Assembly: GCF_023544445.1 (NCBI RefSeq) | Contig: NZ_JALPVJ010000005.1 | Coordinates: 186,001-250,000, forward strand | DNA length: 64,000 nucleotides | Direction: 5' to 3' | Source of the DNA: Actinoplanes sp. M2I2 | GTDB taxonomy: Bacteria; Actinomycetota; Actinomycetes; Mycobacteriales; Micromonosporaceae | In this document: positions 36,121 through 44,416 of the stretch, piece by piece | Position numbering within the stretch: the first letter of the stretch is position 1 | Layout of the letters: every line of letters starts with the position of its first letter | Notes under the pieces: model-generated | Told to the model about the DNA's origin: nothing | The model's input: only the letters and a program-made list of their open reading frames with translations | The model's database searches: none | Translations under genes and position numbers: made by a program

Positions 36121-36204
36121 CGGCGCGATCAGTGGCCGAGGGCGCGCCAGTCACCAGGACGCGCACCCCGCTGCTGCCGGGTGCGCGTCGAATGATCAGT
36201 GCGG

Positions 36205-36873
36205 TCAGGGGAACTGCATGCGGCGCGGGCGTGGGATGACCGGCGGAGGGAGCGGCAGGTCATCGACATGGCTCCAGTTGAGAGAGCCGTTGTCGGTGGA
36301 CTTGATCTCGCCGAGGCAGGCGCGGAGCAGACCCATGTTGGGCGCCCCGGCGAAGCCGGCGATGATCACCTCGGGCTTGGGGTCGATCCGGGCGATGGCC
36401 GCGCAGATCTTGGCGACCTCGCGCTCGTCGACGGCGTCGAGCGGCAGGGGGGCCTCGGCCTGCGACCGACGCCAGGAGGGGCCGAACCGGCGCAGCAGTT
36501 CCCGGGCGAGCCGGCCGAACGAGCGCCCGACCGGCGCGTCCAGCATCGAGTCGTGTGCGGACTGCCCGTAGCACCAGGGCACGACCACGTGCCCGTTGAT
36601 CACGACCAGCTGGTAGACCGATTTGGGCACAGAGATGATCTCCGCACCGGGAAGTGAGCCGAGGAAGAGAACCAGTTCCTCATAGGCGAGCGGCCACCGC
36701 GGGTTCGCGATCACTCGTTCCATCGTCTGCGTCATCGCGGGGTGGGCGTGAATCTCGCGCTCGATAGCCGTACTCAGCGCTTCGGGCACTCGGGTCCACA
36801 GTTCGCCGGCAACCTTGTCACCGAACTGTTCGACCACCCACTCGCTCGGACCGACCAGAACGTCTGGGCGCAT
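36205..36873 (-). CDS. Conserved-looking protein of unknown function
   Basis: 222 residues, soluble, mixed alpha/beta, with no signal sequence. There is an N-terminal helix region (1-60), a beta-rich middle (SVYQLVVINGHVVVPWCYGQSAHDS) and a second alpha/beta part (EREVAKICAAIARIDPKPEVIIAGFAGAPNMGLLRACLGEI). It ends in a Pro/Arg tail. The pattern VVVPWCYG with a conserved-looking Trp/Cys and IIAGFAG might form an active or binding site, but I do not recognise a family. Codon use is normal and third positions are GC-rich, which supports a real gene. It faces away from the low-GC intergenic region that carries the long inverted repeat. Confidence 0.6.
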   Translation of the reverse strand: MRPDVLVGPSEWVVEQFGDKVAGELWTRVPEALSTAIEREIHAHPAMTQTMERVIANPRWPLAYEELVLFLGSLPGAEIISVPKSVYQLVVINGHVVVPWCYGQSAHDSMLDAPVGRSFGRLARELLRRFGPSWRRSQAEAPLPLDAVDEREVAKICAAIARIDPKPEVIIAGFAGAPNMGLLRACLGEIKSTDNGSLNWSHVDDLPLPPPVIPRPRRMQFP

Positions 36874-37502
36874 TCGTTACCACCACCGTCCGTGTCGCTG
36901 GCGTTACTGCTGGCTAGAAGAGTTCCACTTCCGGTGATCGACTGGAAGAGTCCACTTTCCTAGATCCCAAAAACGCCCGTGAATGAAATCCAACGAAGCG
37001 ATCAAAGGGTTGCTACGACGATGGAGCAGCAGCTAGCAGGGCTGCGAAAACATGCAACTTGCACGGCGAACCGCGCGTGCAAGTTGCATGTCGGCTTCGC
37101 TTTCTCACCCTGCGAGTTCAGTAAATCACTCGGATATTTCGTAGTGGTGACCACGACGGAAACATCCACTCACAGTGACGATCCATAGTGTTCCACCTGC
37201 ACCAAGGCAACCACGGGAACCCGGCCGACCGTAGGTGATCCCTCTCACGGCCAAGATCAGGCGCTTCCCGCCGGCGGCGAACCACGACCCCCGTCGACCA
37301 CCCCGCCCAGAAAGCGCGAACGCATGGCCGACACAACGCTGTCGGATTCCTGTCAGTCCCACGACCGCGGGGCACCGACCCCCCTGTCGGCTCGCCGGCG
37401 GTCCTCGTCGGCCGGACCGGCTGAATGCATTCACTCACCCGCCGGCGGGTGGCCGTCCACAGCAGCCGCCGAACTGTCGGTGGCGGGCGCTACGGTGCCC
37501 CG
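36874..37502. other. 629-bp intergenic region with a long perfect inverted repeat (37051-37090)
   Basis: No credible gene lies here. Small frames (for example 36979-37188 and, on the minus strand, 37118-37438) lack coding bias. The first 300 bases are clearly less GC-rich than the surroundings. The notable element is a perfect inverted repeat: 15-bp arms CATGCAACTTGCACG (37051-37065) and its complement (37076-37090), around a 10-bp spacer. It may be an operator, a terminator or part of a small RNA. Confidence 0.6.
37491..37496 (+). promoter_or_regulatory. Leaderless-type -10 box (TACGGT)
   Basis: TACGGT ends six bases before GTG 37503. No Shine-Dalgarno precedes the start, so the mRNA probably begins at the start codon. 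Confidence 0.45.
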
Positions 37503-38816
37503 GTGGACTTGGAACAGCAACTCAGCCCGGCCGCCGAGGCGGGACTCGTCGTCGATGCCGTCCTGCGTGACCTGCGCACGGGCGATCATCGCGGCGTCGT
37601 GGTCGACTCACCGCCCGGTGCGGGCAAGTCGACGCTGGTCGTGCGGGCGGCCGGTGAGCTCGCCGCGGCGGGCGAGCCGTTGATGATCGTGGCGCAGACC
37701 AACGAGCAGGTCGACGACCTCATCGCGCGGCTCGGCGCCAAGTCGCCCGAGGTGCCGGTGGGCCGGCTGTCCGCGGTCGACTACGAGCCGAGCGACCGGG
37801 TGCGCGACCATCCGCGGTGCCGGGTCGGCGCCAAGGTGGCCGACCTGGGCGATCCGGCGGTCACCATCGGCACGGCCGCGAAATGGGCCACCGTGACCGA
37901 GGGCGCCTGGCCCTGGGCGATCGTCGACGAGGCCTACCAGATGCGGTCCGACGCGCTGCTCCGCGTGGCGCCCCGCTTCGTCCGGGCGCTGTTCGTGGGC
38001 GACCCCGGTCAGCTCGACCCGTTCTCGACCGTCGAGGTCGAACGGTGGACGGGCCTGTCCTGGGATCCGATGCAGAGCGCCGTCGCCGTGCTGCTGCGCC
38101 ACAACCCCGACCTGCCCGTCCATCGGCTCCCCGTCTCGTGGCGACTGCCCTCCACGGCGGCCCCGGTCGTGGCCGAGGCGTTCTACCCGTTCACCGGCTT
38201 CCGATCGGGCACCGGCCCCGGCGACCGCTCCCTGCGGTTCGGGCGGCGATCCGGCGAGGCGCTCGACGACGTGCTCGACGTGGCCGCCGCGACCGGCTGG
38301 GGCCTGCACGAGCTGCCGGGCCGCTTCACGATCCGCACCGACGCCGAGGCCGCGTCGGCCTGTGCCGCGCTCGCCGTCCGCGCGCTGGCCCGCGAGGCCG
38401 TGGCCAGTTCCGAGACGGGCGCCGGCCCGTTGACCGCCGACCGCATCGCCATCGGCGCGGCCCACCGCGATCAGGCCGCGGTCATCCGGTCGTTCCTGCC
38501 GCCCGAGGCCCGGGGCGTCACGGTCGACACGGCCAACCGGCTGCAGGGCCGGGAGTACGACCTCACGATCGTGCTTCACCCGCTGTCCGGCCGGCAGGAC
38601 GCGACGGCCTTCCATCTCGAGTCCGGCCGCCTCTGCGTGCTCACCTCCCGGCACCGGCACGCCTGCGTGGTGGTGGCCCGGGAGGGCATCGCCGAGCTGC
38701 TCGACGCACATCCGTCGACCGAGCCGGTGCACCTCAACGTGCCCGTGAAGTTTCCCGACGGCTGGGAGGCGAATCAGGCCGTTCTCGCCCATTTGCACAA
38801 GAGGAGTGTCGCTTAG
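37503..38816 (+). CDS. Compact SF1 (DNA2/NAM7-like) helicase
   Basis: 437 residues from GTG 37503, a leaderless-type start. All SF1 motifs can be placed: Walker A VVDSPPGAGKSTLV (about 34-47), Walker B WAIVDEAYQM (138-147), motif III FVGDPGQLDPF (164-174), motif IV VSWRLPSTAAPV, motif V TVDTANRLQGREYDLTIV and motif VI GRLCVLTSRHRHACVVV. There is no nuclease or DNA-binding appendage and the accessory subdomains are short. At this size it is close to a minimal translocase. Next comes a beta-protein family gene after 26 bp and then a primase-polymerase gene, all in the same direction. It may supply unwinding or remodelling for that set. Role unknown. Confidence 0.8.
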   Translation: MDLEQQLSPAAEAGLVVDAVLRDLRTGDHRGVVVDSPPGAGKSTLVVRAAGELAAAGEPLMIVAQTNEQVDDLIARLGAKSPEVPVGRLSAVDYEPSDRVRDHPRCRVGAKVADLGDPAVTIGTAAKWATVTEGAWPWAIVDEAYQMRSDALLRVAPRFVRALFVGDPGQLDPFSTVEVERWTGLSWDPMQSAVAVLLRHNPDLPVHRLPVSWRLPSTAAPVVAEAFYPFTGFRSGTGPGDRSLRFGRRSGEALDDVLDVAAATGWGLHELPGRFTIRTDAEAASACAALAVRALAREAVASSETGAGPLTADRIAIGAAHRDQAAVIRSFLPPEARGVTVDTANRLQGREYDLTIVLHPLSGRQDATAFHLESGRLCVLTSRHRHACVVVAREGIAELLDAHPSTEPVHLNVPVKFPDGWEANQAVLAHLHKRSVA

Positions 38817-38836
38817 ACGACACGAACCGCTACTTT
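38806..38836 (+). promoter_or_regulatory. Promoter of the beta-protein gene: small inverted repeat and TACTTT box
   Basis: GTGTCG (38806-38811) and CGACAC (38818-38823) form an inverted repeat that spans the helicase stop codon. TACTTT (38831-38836) ends six bases before ATG 38843, a leaderless-type arrangement. Confidence 0.4.
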
Positions 38837-38842
38837 GAGTCA

Positions 38843-39895
38843 ATGGCGGTCTTCACGACGGCGGGGTCCACGCAGGACGGTGTCTATCGACCGATCCTCC
38901 GTCCCCGCCGCGGCGAGCTGGCGGCGCTGACCCATCTGGCGGCCGGGGATGCCCGGCGGGTCCTGCCGATCCTCGAGCTCGACGAGGGCACTGACGTTCT
39001 TCCGTTGATCCGCGAGTTGCCACCGCGCACCGGCGTGCTCGCGGTCGACTTCGGCGAGCTGCCCGAGCCCACCGATCCGCTCGTGGCCCCGTCGCTCGAT
39101 CTGGCCGAGGAGCTGGCCGACCTCGGGGTGGCCATGCTCCCGGTCCTCCGGGCGCACGAGAGCCGGCGCCGCCTGGCCGCCCACGGGCTCGCCGCCCGCC
39201 TGCATCTGCGCCGAGCGGTTCTGCGGCTGCAACCACACGTCGACGCGGCCAACCCGGCGCAGGCCGACGTCCTCGTCGAGCGGGTGCTGCGCGGCGCGGG
39301 CCTCGACGCCGAGGAGATCGACCTGCTGATCGACCTGGCCGAGACGGCCTGCGTGGCCCACGCCGACCGGTTCGAGGAGCAGCTGCGGCGGATCCTGCGA
39401 TGGGCCGGCGGGCGGCCGTGGCGCTCGATCAGCGTGGCGTCCGGCGCGATGCCCCCCAACCTCGACGAGCTGCCCACCGACCAGCCGGTGACGATCGACC
39501 GGCACGACGCCCGGGTCTGGGCGCGGATAGACGTCCCCGGCATCGGCTACGCCGACTACGGCGTGACCTCCCCCGTACGACGCCGCGGCGTGCAACGGCA
39601 TCGCCAGCTGCCCACGCTGCGCTACACGGCCGAGCACAACTGGTGGATCTACCGCTGGGCCCGGCGCGGCGGGCGGGGCGACGATCGCTGCCACGACCTC
39701 TGCCGCACGCTGGTCAGCTCACCGCACTGGCCGGCCGCGGGCGCCCGGTTCTCGTGGGGCGACGCCGAGATCGCCCGCCGGGCCCGCAGCGCGCCCGGCG
39801 CGGGCAGCTCGGCCAGCTGGATGTCGTGGAGCACCTCGCACCACATCGCGCACGTCCTGCGGGCCCTCGAGTCCGGAGACCGCACGGGAGTGTAG
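38843..39895 (+). CDS. Beta family protein (T4 beta-protein family)
   Basis: 350 residues. The N-terminal part (YRPILRPRRGELAALTHL, then RRVLPILEL) and the alternating strand-helix pattern with VLAVDFGEL and VAMLPVLRA match the family named after phage T4 'beta protein' (PF14350). That family looks like a TIM-barrel-type fold in which each domain starts with KxGExxAL and PxxE segments. The second half contains WRSISVASGAMPPNLDEL and ADYGVTSP, also typical. No biochemical activity is known to me for the family. The start has a -10 box but no ribosome site. Position between a helicase and a primase-polymerase gene suggests a shared process, possibly phage-related. Family call from pattern, not from a search. 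Confidence 0.7.
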   Translation: MAVFTTAGSTQDGVYRPILRPRRGELAALTHLAAGDARRVLPILELDEGTDVLPLIRELPPRTGVLAVDFGELPEPTDPLVAPSLDLAEELADLGVAMLPVLRAHESRRRLAAHGLAARLHLRRAVLRLQPHVDAANPAQADVLVERVLRGAGLDAEEIDLLIDLAETACVAHADRFEEQLRRILRWAGGRPWRSISVASGAMPPNLDELPTDQPVTIDRHDARVWARIDVPGIGYADYGVTSPVRRRGVQRHRQLPTLRYTAEHNWWIYRWARRGGRGDDRCHDLCRTLVSSPHWPAAGARFSWGDAEIARRARSAPGAGSSASWMSWSTSHHIAHVLRALESGDRTGV

Positions 39896-39905
39896 GAATT
39901 TGTCG

Positions 39906-39911
39906 TACGCT
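39906..39911 (+). promoter_or_regulatory. Leaderless-type -10 box (TACGCT)
   Basis: TACGCT ends seven bases before ATG 39919, and no Shine-Dalgarno is present in the 23-bp gap after the beta-protein gene. Confidence 0.45.
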
Positions 39912-39918
39912 TGTTCTA

Positions 39919-40767
39919 ATGTCACTCACCGCAGCCCTGGCCTACGCCCGGCACGGGATCCCGGTCCTGCCGGTGCACGCCCCTGACCCGCGCGGCGGTT
40001 GCACCTGCGCCCGGGGGGCCACCTGCCCACGCCCCGGCAAGCATCCCCACCTGCGGCACGGCCTCACCGAGGCGAGCACCGACCCGCGGCTGATCGACAT
40101 GTGGTGGGCCCGCTGGCCGGGAGCCAACATCGGCCTGCGCACGGGCGTCACGATGGACGTCGCCGATGTCGACTCCGTCGAGGGCTGGCACGGGCTCTGT
40201 CACCTGCTCGGCGGCGAGCCGCCGGACGGTCCGCGGGTCCGCACGGGCGGTGGCGGCTGGCATTTCTGGTTCGCTCCCCTGGGCTCCGGCAACCGGGTGG
40301 GCCTGCTGCCCGGCCTCGACTGGCGTGGCGCCGGGGGCTACGTGGTCGCCCCGCCGTCGCGGCACGCCTCCGGGAGCGACTATCGCTGGATCCTGCCGCC
40401 GGACAGGGCGCTGCCCGACAGCCCCGCGACCCTGCGCGCCCTGATCGAGGGACCCGCACCGGCGCCGGGCAACCGTCCGGTCGCGCATCCGCCGCGATAC
40501 GCGCGGGCCGCCCTGGCCGCCGAGGCCGACCGGGTGGCCCGGGCTCCGGTGGGCACCCGCAACGACACCCTCAACCGCGCCGCGTACGCGCTCGGCCGTT
40601 TCATCGGCGCCGGGCTGCTCGATCTCGGCGAGACGACACGCGAGCTCGAGGACGCCGCGCGCTTCGCCGGCCTGGGCCGGGCCGAGATCCGGGCCACGCT
40701 CCGCTCCGGTCTCACGGCCGGCCGTCGTGTCCCGTTCGATCCGGAACTGAACCGCCACGTGGCGTGA
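39919..40767 (+). CDS. Bifunctional DNA primase/polymerase (Prim-Pol, AEP superfamily)
   Basis: 282 residues. The first 190 residues are a Prim-Pol domain (PF09250-like): LAYARHGIPVLPVH, a cysteine cluster GGCTCARGATCPRPGKHP that may bind zinc, NIGLRTG, the metal-binding acidic motif DVADVDS, and the nucleotide-binding GGGGWHFWF with its His. GYVVAPPSRHASGSDYRW then closes the core. The final 80 residues are a helical bundle (NDTLNRAAYALGRFIGAGLL, typical of the linker to helicases in plasmid replication proteins), but no helicase domain follows. Such proteins usually belong to plasmids, phages or integrative elements. No integrase or excisionase is found here. A separate SF1 helicase lies two genes upstream. 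Confidence 0.88.
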   Translation: MSLTAALAYARHGIPVLPVHAPDPRGGCTCARGATCPRPGKHPHLRHGLTEASTDPRLIDMWWARWPGANIGLRTGVTMDVADVDSVEGWHGLCHLLGGEPPDGPRVRTGGGGWHFWFAPLGSGNRVGLLPGLDWRGAGGYVVAPPSRHASGSDYRWILPPDRALPDSPATLRALIEGPAPAPGNRPVAHPPRYARAALAAEADRVARAPVGTRNDTLNRAAYALGRFIGAGLLDLGETTRELEDAARFAGLGRAEIRATLRSGLTAGRRVPFDPELNRHVA

Positions 40768-40776
40768 AACCACTCT

Positions 40777-40795
40777 TGCCCCAAAAATGGGGGCA
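40777..40795 (+). terminator. Short hairpin after the Prim-Pol gene
   Basis: TGCCCC and GGGGGCA pair around an A-rich loop ten bases after the Prim-Pol stop. The stem is short and lacks a T-run, so it is only a tentative terminator. Confidence 0.35.
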
Positions 40796-40912
40796 TGACC
40801 CACTGCACCGAGCGGCGCCCGGCCGCATCCCCGAACGGTCTCCTCGAGGAGACCCCGTCATGACCGGACAGGCCGAGCGGCGCGGAGCGGCGGCCGGGAA
40901 CGGAGGACCGGC

Positions 40913-41587
40913 ATGACCCAGGCGCGGCAACTCAAGCCGTACGAGGTGGAGATCTCCGTGACGGCGGGCCGGGACGAGACGTGGGAGTCCGTCACGCAGC
41001 CCGGAGTCCTGCACCAGTGGTTCGGCTGGGACTACGACGGGCTCGCGGCCGAGATCAAGCAGATCTTCGTGGACGAGGCGACCCTGTCGGCGCCGGAGCG
41101 GATGGGCTGGGCCGACGGGTCGTACCTGGAGGTCACCGGCGACGACGACTCCGCCCGGGTGCGGGTCGCCCGGGAGGGTACGGGACGCGGCGGCCCGGAG
41201 ATTTACGACGCGATCGAGGAGGGCTGGCGGTCCTTCCTGATCCAGCTGCGGTTTCTGCTCGACCGGCGACCACAGGGACGTCGGCGGACGCTCTACCTGA
41301 CCGGGGAGACCACCGGACGGCAGGCGCTGACGCTGGTGCCGGGTGAGTGGGACCGGTCCGGGTTGCGCGTGGCCTGGACCGTCGACGGTGACGGTCACCT
41401 GGTCGTGGCCGCGGGCCGGATCCCGCTCGACGACCCGTCGGCCGCGCGTTTCGAGGTGATCGTGTCGATGTTCGGCGTCGACGACGCGACCTTCGAGGCG
41501 GCCCGCGAGTCGTGGGCCAAGCGCTGGGCCCCCATGGCCGCCGACGCCGACCTCACCACGGCCGCCGATCCCGCCCCCGGTTCCTGA
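40913..41587 (+). CDS. SRPBCC/AHSA1-like protein
   Basis: 224 residues from ATG 40913 (GGAGG seven bases upstream). The N-terminal segment EVEISVTAGRDETWESVTQPGVLHQWFGWDYDG is the usual start of SRPBCC proteins of the Hsp90-ATPase-activator-like group: a strand, a helix with the WxxxxxP turn, and HQWFGW. A helix-grip fold with a central hydrophobic cavity is expected; the long helix EIYDAIEEGWRSFLIQLRFLLD near residue 100 matches. The second half continues as beta strands and a helix, so two half domains may be present. Ligand unknown. Stands alone 145 bp after the Prim-Pol gene. Confidence 0.72.
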   Translation: MTQARQLKPYEVEISVTAGRDETWESVTQPGVLHQWFGWDYDGLAAEIKQIFVDEATLSAPERMGWADGSYLEVTGDDDSARVRVAREGTGRGGPEIYDAIEEGWRSFLIQLRFLLDRRPQGRRRTLYLTGETTGRQALTLVPGEWDRSGLRVAWTVDGDGHLVVAAGRIPLDDPSAARFEVIVSMFGVDDATFEAARESWAKRWAPMAADADLTTAADPAPGS

Positions 41588-41660
41588 GCCGGCGGGGATT
41601 GACGGCGGATGCGTGACGGGACGCACGCATTCGATGCTGGTGGTCGCGGCCCGGTAACCT

Positions 41661-41677
41661 GGCTGGTCTGACCAGCC
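41661..41677 (+). promoter_or_regulatory. Inverted repeat just before the SpoIIE-phosphatase ribosome site
   Basis: GGCTGGT and ACCAGCC pair perfectly with a 3-base loop, immediately followed by GGGGGG, the Shine-Dalgarno of the TTG start at 41689. It may be an operator or a small translational hairpin. Confidence 0.4.
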
Positions 41678-41688
41678 GGGGGGCGACT

Positions 41689-43497
41689 TTGCTGCGGGGT
41701 GACTTGGCTTCGGAGGCGCCCGAGGGTGTCCTGGCCGACGCCGCCCGCCTGCGGTCGGTGGCGCGGGCCCGGCTGGGGTCGGGCGGCGACCCGGCGTTCG
41801 ACCGCATCGCGGGGATCGTCGAGCGGCTCGTGGACGTCCCCGTCGCCCTCGTCACCGTGCTCTCGGCCGACCTTCAGCACCTGCCCGGTCAGGTCGGCCT
41901 GCCCGAGCCGGCCGCCACCCGGCGGGAGATGCCCCTCACCCATTCGTTCAGCCGGTACGTCGTCGAGTCCGGCCGGCCCGTGGTCGTGCCCGACGTCCGG
42001 CTCGATCCGCGCCTGCGCGACAACCTGGCCATCCGCGATCTCGGCGTGATCGCGTTCGCCGGGGTGCCGCTGACCGACTCCGACGGGCTGGTGCTGGGCA
42101 CGCTGGCCGTCATGGACCGCGAGCCCCGGAAGTGGACGAAGAGCGAGCTCGTCCTGCTCGACGAGCTCGGCGAGGTGTGCAGCTCGGAGCTGCGCCTGCG
42201 CATCTCGCGCGAGATCGCCGACGAGGCCCGCCGGGCCGCCGAGTCGGCCCACAGCCAGCTCGCCCTGCTCGGCGAGCTGACCGAGGCGCTGACGGCGACC
42301 ATGGACATCGACGAGGCCCTGCACCGGCTCGGTGGCATGGTCGCGGGCCGCCTGTCCGACTGGTGCTTCATCACGGTCGCCGATCCGTCCGGCGCGATCC
42401 GGCACGTGTCCGCGGCGCACCACGACCCGGCGCGCGCCGAGACCGCCGGCCGCCTGGCCGAGCTCGCGCACGCGGCGAAACTCGACGTGCGCTCGCTGAT
42501 CCGGTCGGTACGGCACACGGGTCGCCTGGTCACCCAGGACGAGACCGACGTCGACCGGTTGCGCGACCGCCTCGACGCCGCCCAGCTGGCCGATCTGGCC
42601 GACCAGCTGGGCCTCGGGTCGTTCCTGACCGTGCCGATCGTGTCGCCCGTCAACCAGCGGGTGCTCGGCGCCGTGCTGCTGGTCAACGGGCCCGACCGGC
42701 CCGCGTTCACCGACGCCGAGCAGAGCACCGCGGCCGAGGTGGGCCGCCGCGCCGGGCTGGCCGTCGACAACACCCGGGTCTTCGGGCGTCAGCGCCACGT
42801 CGCCGAGGTCCTGCAGCACAGCATGTTGCCCGAGCTGCCCCAGGTGGACGGGATCGACCTGCACGGCCGCTATCTGCCGGCCCAGGACGGCGCCTCGGTC
42901 GGCGGCGACTGGTACGACGCCTTCGCCCAGCCCGACGGCAGTCTGATGCTGGCCGTCGGCGACGTCTCCGGTCACGACATCGAGGCGGCCGCGACCATGG
43001 GCCAGGTGCGCAACCTGGTGCGCGGCGACGCCTACGGCCGCGACGACGCCCCCGGCCCGCTGCTCGCCCAGCTCGACCGGGCCCTGCACGGCCTGCGCGT
43101 GCCGGCCGCGGCCACCGCCGTCCTGGCCCGTCTGCGCCGCGACCACGACGACTACCTGGTCTCCTTCGCCAACGCCGGCCATCCCCCGCCGGTGCTGCTG
43201 CGCCCCGACGGCGAGGTGGAGATCTGGTGGGAGGACCCGGAACCGCTGCTCGGCCTGCTCCCCCGCGACCGGCGCGCCACCCACCACCGCCGCATAGCCC
43301 CCGGCAGCACGCTGCTGCTCTACACCGACGGCCTGGTCGAACACCCCGCCCATCTGATCGACGACGGCATCTCCCGCATCCGCTCCGTCCTGACCGGCAA
43401 CGCGGACCTCCCGGCCGACGAGCTGTGCACCCGTCTGATCGACGCGGCCCCACGCCGCGCCGACGACATCGCCTTCCTCGTCGTCGGCGTGCGCTGA
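41689..43497 (+). CDS. GAF-GAF-SpoIIE (PP2C-type) protein phosphatase
   Basis: 602 residues from TTG 41689 (GGGGGG upstream); a start at TTG 41704 is also possible. GAF 1 spans about 20-165 (VALVTVLSADLQHLPGQVG, then FAGVPLTDSDGLVLGTLAVMD), GAF 2 about 200-370 (FLTVPIVSPVNQRVLGAVLLV). The C-terminal phosphatase has GGDWYDAFAQ, VGDVSGHDIEAAATM, ANAGHPPPVL, LLLYTDGLVE and DDIAFLVV, giving the Asp residues for the metal pair. Such proteins dephosphorylate anti-anti-sigma factors in partner-switching control of sigma factors. No anti-sigma kinase or STAS gene is adjacent, so the target is unknown. No membrane helix. Confidence 0.92.
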   Translation: MLRGDLASEAPEGVLADAARLRSVARARLGSGGDPAFDRIAGIVERLVDVPVALVTVLSADLQHLPGQVGLPEPAATRREMPLTHSFSRYVVESGRPVVVPDVRLDPRLRDNLAIRDLGVIAFAGVPLTDSDGLVLGTLAVMDREPRKWTKSELVLLDELGEVCSSELRLRISREIADEARRAAESAHSQLALLGELTEALTATMDIDEALHRLGGMVAGRLSDWCFITVADPSGAIRHVSAAHHDPARAETAGRLAELAHAAKLDVRSLIRSVRHTGRLVTQDETDVDRLRDRLDAAQLADLADQLGLGSFLTVPIVSPVNQRVLGAVLLVNGPDRPAFTDAEQSTAAEVGRRAGLAVDNTRVFGRQRHVAEVLQHSMLPELPQVDGIDLHGRYLPAQDGASVGGDWYDAFAQPDGSLMLAVGDVSGHDIEAAATMGQVRNLVRGDAYGRDDAPGPLLAQLDRALHGLRVPAAATAVLARLRRDHDDYLVSFANAGHPPPVLLRPDGEVEIWWEDPEPLLGLLPRDRRATHHRRIAPGSTLLLYTDGLVEHPAHLIDDGISRIRSVLTGNADLPADELCTRLIDAAPRRADDIAFLVVGVR

Positions 43498-43993
43498 CAA
43501 GATCGCCACCATCCATTCGACGACGTCGTCCACCAGAATCGTCCGCAGAAGCCGGGCGCCAGAAGTCGCGCGCCGAAACCAGACGCCAGAAATCGGACGC
43601 GAGTGGCAACGTTCCTGAACGGCCGGACGTGAAAGTCACGGACCGAACGGCGGACTTAGAAGTCGCGCGCCAGAAAGCCAGACGCCGGAAAGTAGAAGTC
43701 GCTCCGGGGCCGGACGCCAAAAGTCACGCGCCGGAGTCGGACACCCCGAAGGCCGGACGGCAATCTCATGTGCCGAGAGCCAGACGCCGGACAGCAGAAG
43801 TCGCGCCGCAAGCCGGACGCCGGACGCCGGACGCCGGACGCCGGACGCCGGACGCCGGACGCCGGACGAGCGGACAGCAGAAGTCGCGCGCCGTAAGACC
43901 CGACGCCAGAAGCAGCGCCAGGAAACCGAAGCCAAAGTCGCGCGCCGGAAAGTCGGGAGCCGGAAATCAGGCGCCAGAAGATCGGAGAATCGC
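43498..43993. repeat. Intergenic repeat region: agtcgcgcgcc words and eight ccggacg units (43813-43868)
   Basis: The 496-bp gap holds no gene. It consists of dispersed words such as agaagtcgcgcgcc and ccagacgcc. Within it, eight perfect 7-bp ccggacg units run from 43813 to 43868. Frames open on both strands because the units lack stops. Confidence 0.8.
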
Positions 43994-44308
43994 ATGGATC
44001 TCGCGGACCTACAGGGACGAGCTCTCGAAACCGCCGCCCTCTACGACCGCCACAACGTCGCGGCGGGCCGGCGGCCGTGGACGCCGGACCAGTTCATGAT
44101 GGGCTTCGTCGGCGACGTCGGAGACCTGGCCAAGCTGGTGATGGCGGCCGAGGGCGTGCGCGAGATCCCCGGCGGCCGGGAGCAGCTCGGGCACGAGCTC
44201 GCCGACTGTCTGTGGTCGGTGCTCGTGCTCGCGCAGCGCTACGGCGTCGACCTGGAGGCCGAGTTCGCCCGCATGACCGACGGCATCGAGCAGTATCTGC
44301 AGACGTAG
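43994..44308 (+). CDS. MazG-like nucleotide pyrophosphohydrolase
   Basis: 104 residues, all-alpha. ATG 43994 has GGAG seven bases upstream. The segment FMMGFVGDVGDLAKLVMAAEG corresponds to the first metal-binding helix (usually ExxE; here the acidic residues are Asp), and LGHELADCLWSVLVLAQRYGVDL to the second (ExxD, Glu and Asp present). MazG-like enzymes hydrolyse (d)NTPs to monophosphates and help clean nucleotide pools. The change of ExxE to DxxD leaves activity possible but unproven. No partner gene is adjacent. Confidence 0.8.
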   Translation: MDLADLQGRALETAALYDRHNVAAGRRPWTPDQFMMGFVGDVGDLAKLVMAAEGVREIPGGREQLGHELADCLWSVLVLAQRYGVDLEAEFARMTDGIEQYLQT

Positions 44309-44416
44309 CTTCGCGCCGCGCCCGAGCGACAGCTCACCCAGCGCCCAAGGGATGACCGGCCCAGCACCCGAGCCACAGCTAACCCGGCACCCCAAGGGAC
44401 AGGTGACTCCCCGGCG

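Noticed and set aside
31087..36195. 1,702-residue open frame on the plus strand opposite the helicase gene
   Set aside because: It is an antisense shadow produced by high-GC codon use. Its product is a low-complexity His/Arg/Pro/Gly-rich string without domains, while the minus strand shows ordered helicase and nuclease motifs.
36979..37188. 69-residue open frame in the low-GC intergenic region
   Set aside because: No ribosome site, no GC bias at third positions, and it runs through the perfect inverted repeat. Not credible as a gene.
37118..37438. Minus-strand frames of 102-106 residues upstream of the SF1 helicase
   Set aside because: Two overlapping frames of equal length in different phases, neither with a ribosome site or a recognisable protein pattern.
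36000..41600. Actinomycete integrative element (AICE) carrying the Prim-Pol
   Set aside because: No integrase, excisionase, FtsK/TraB-type transfer gene, tRNA or att direct repeats were found around the Prim-Pol, so an intact element is not supported. A decayed one is possible.
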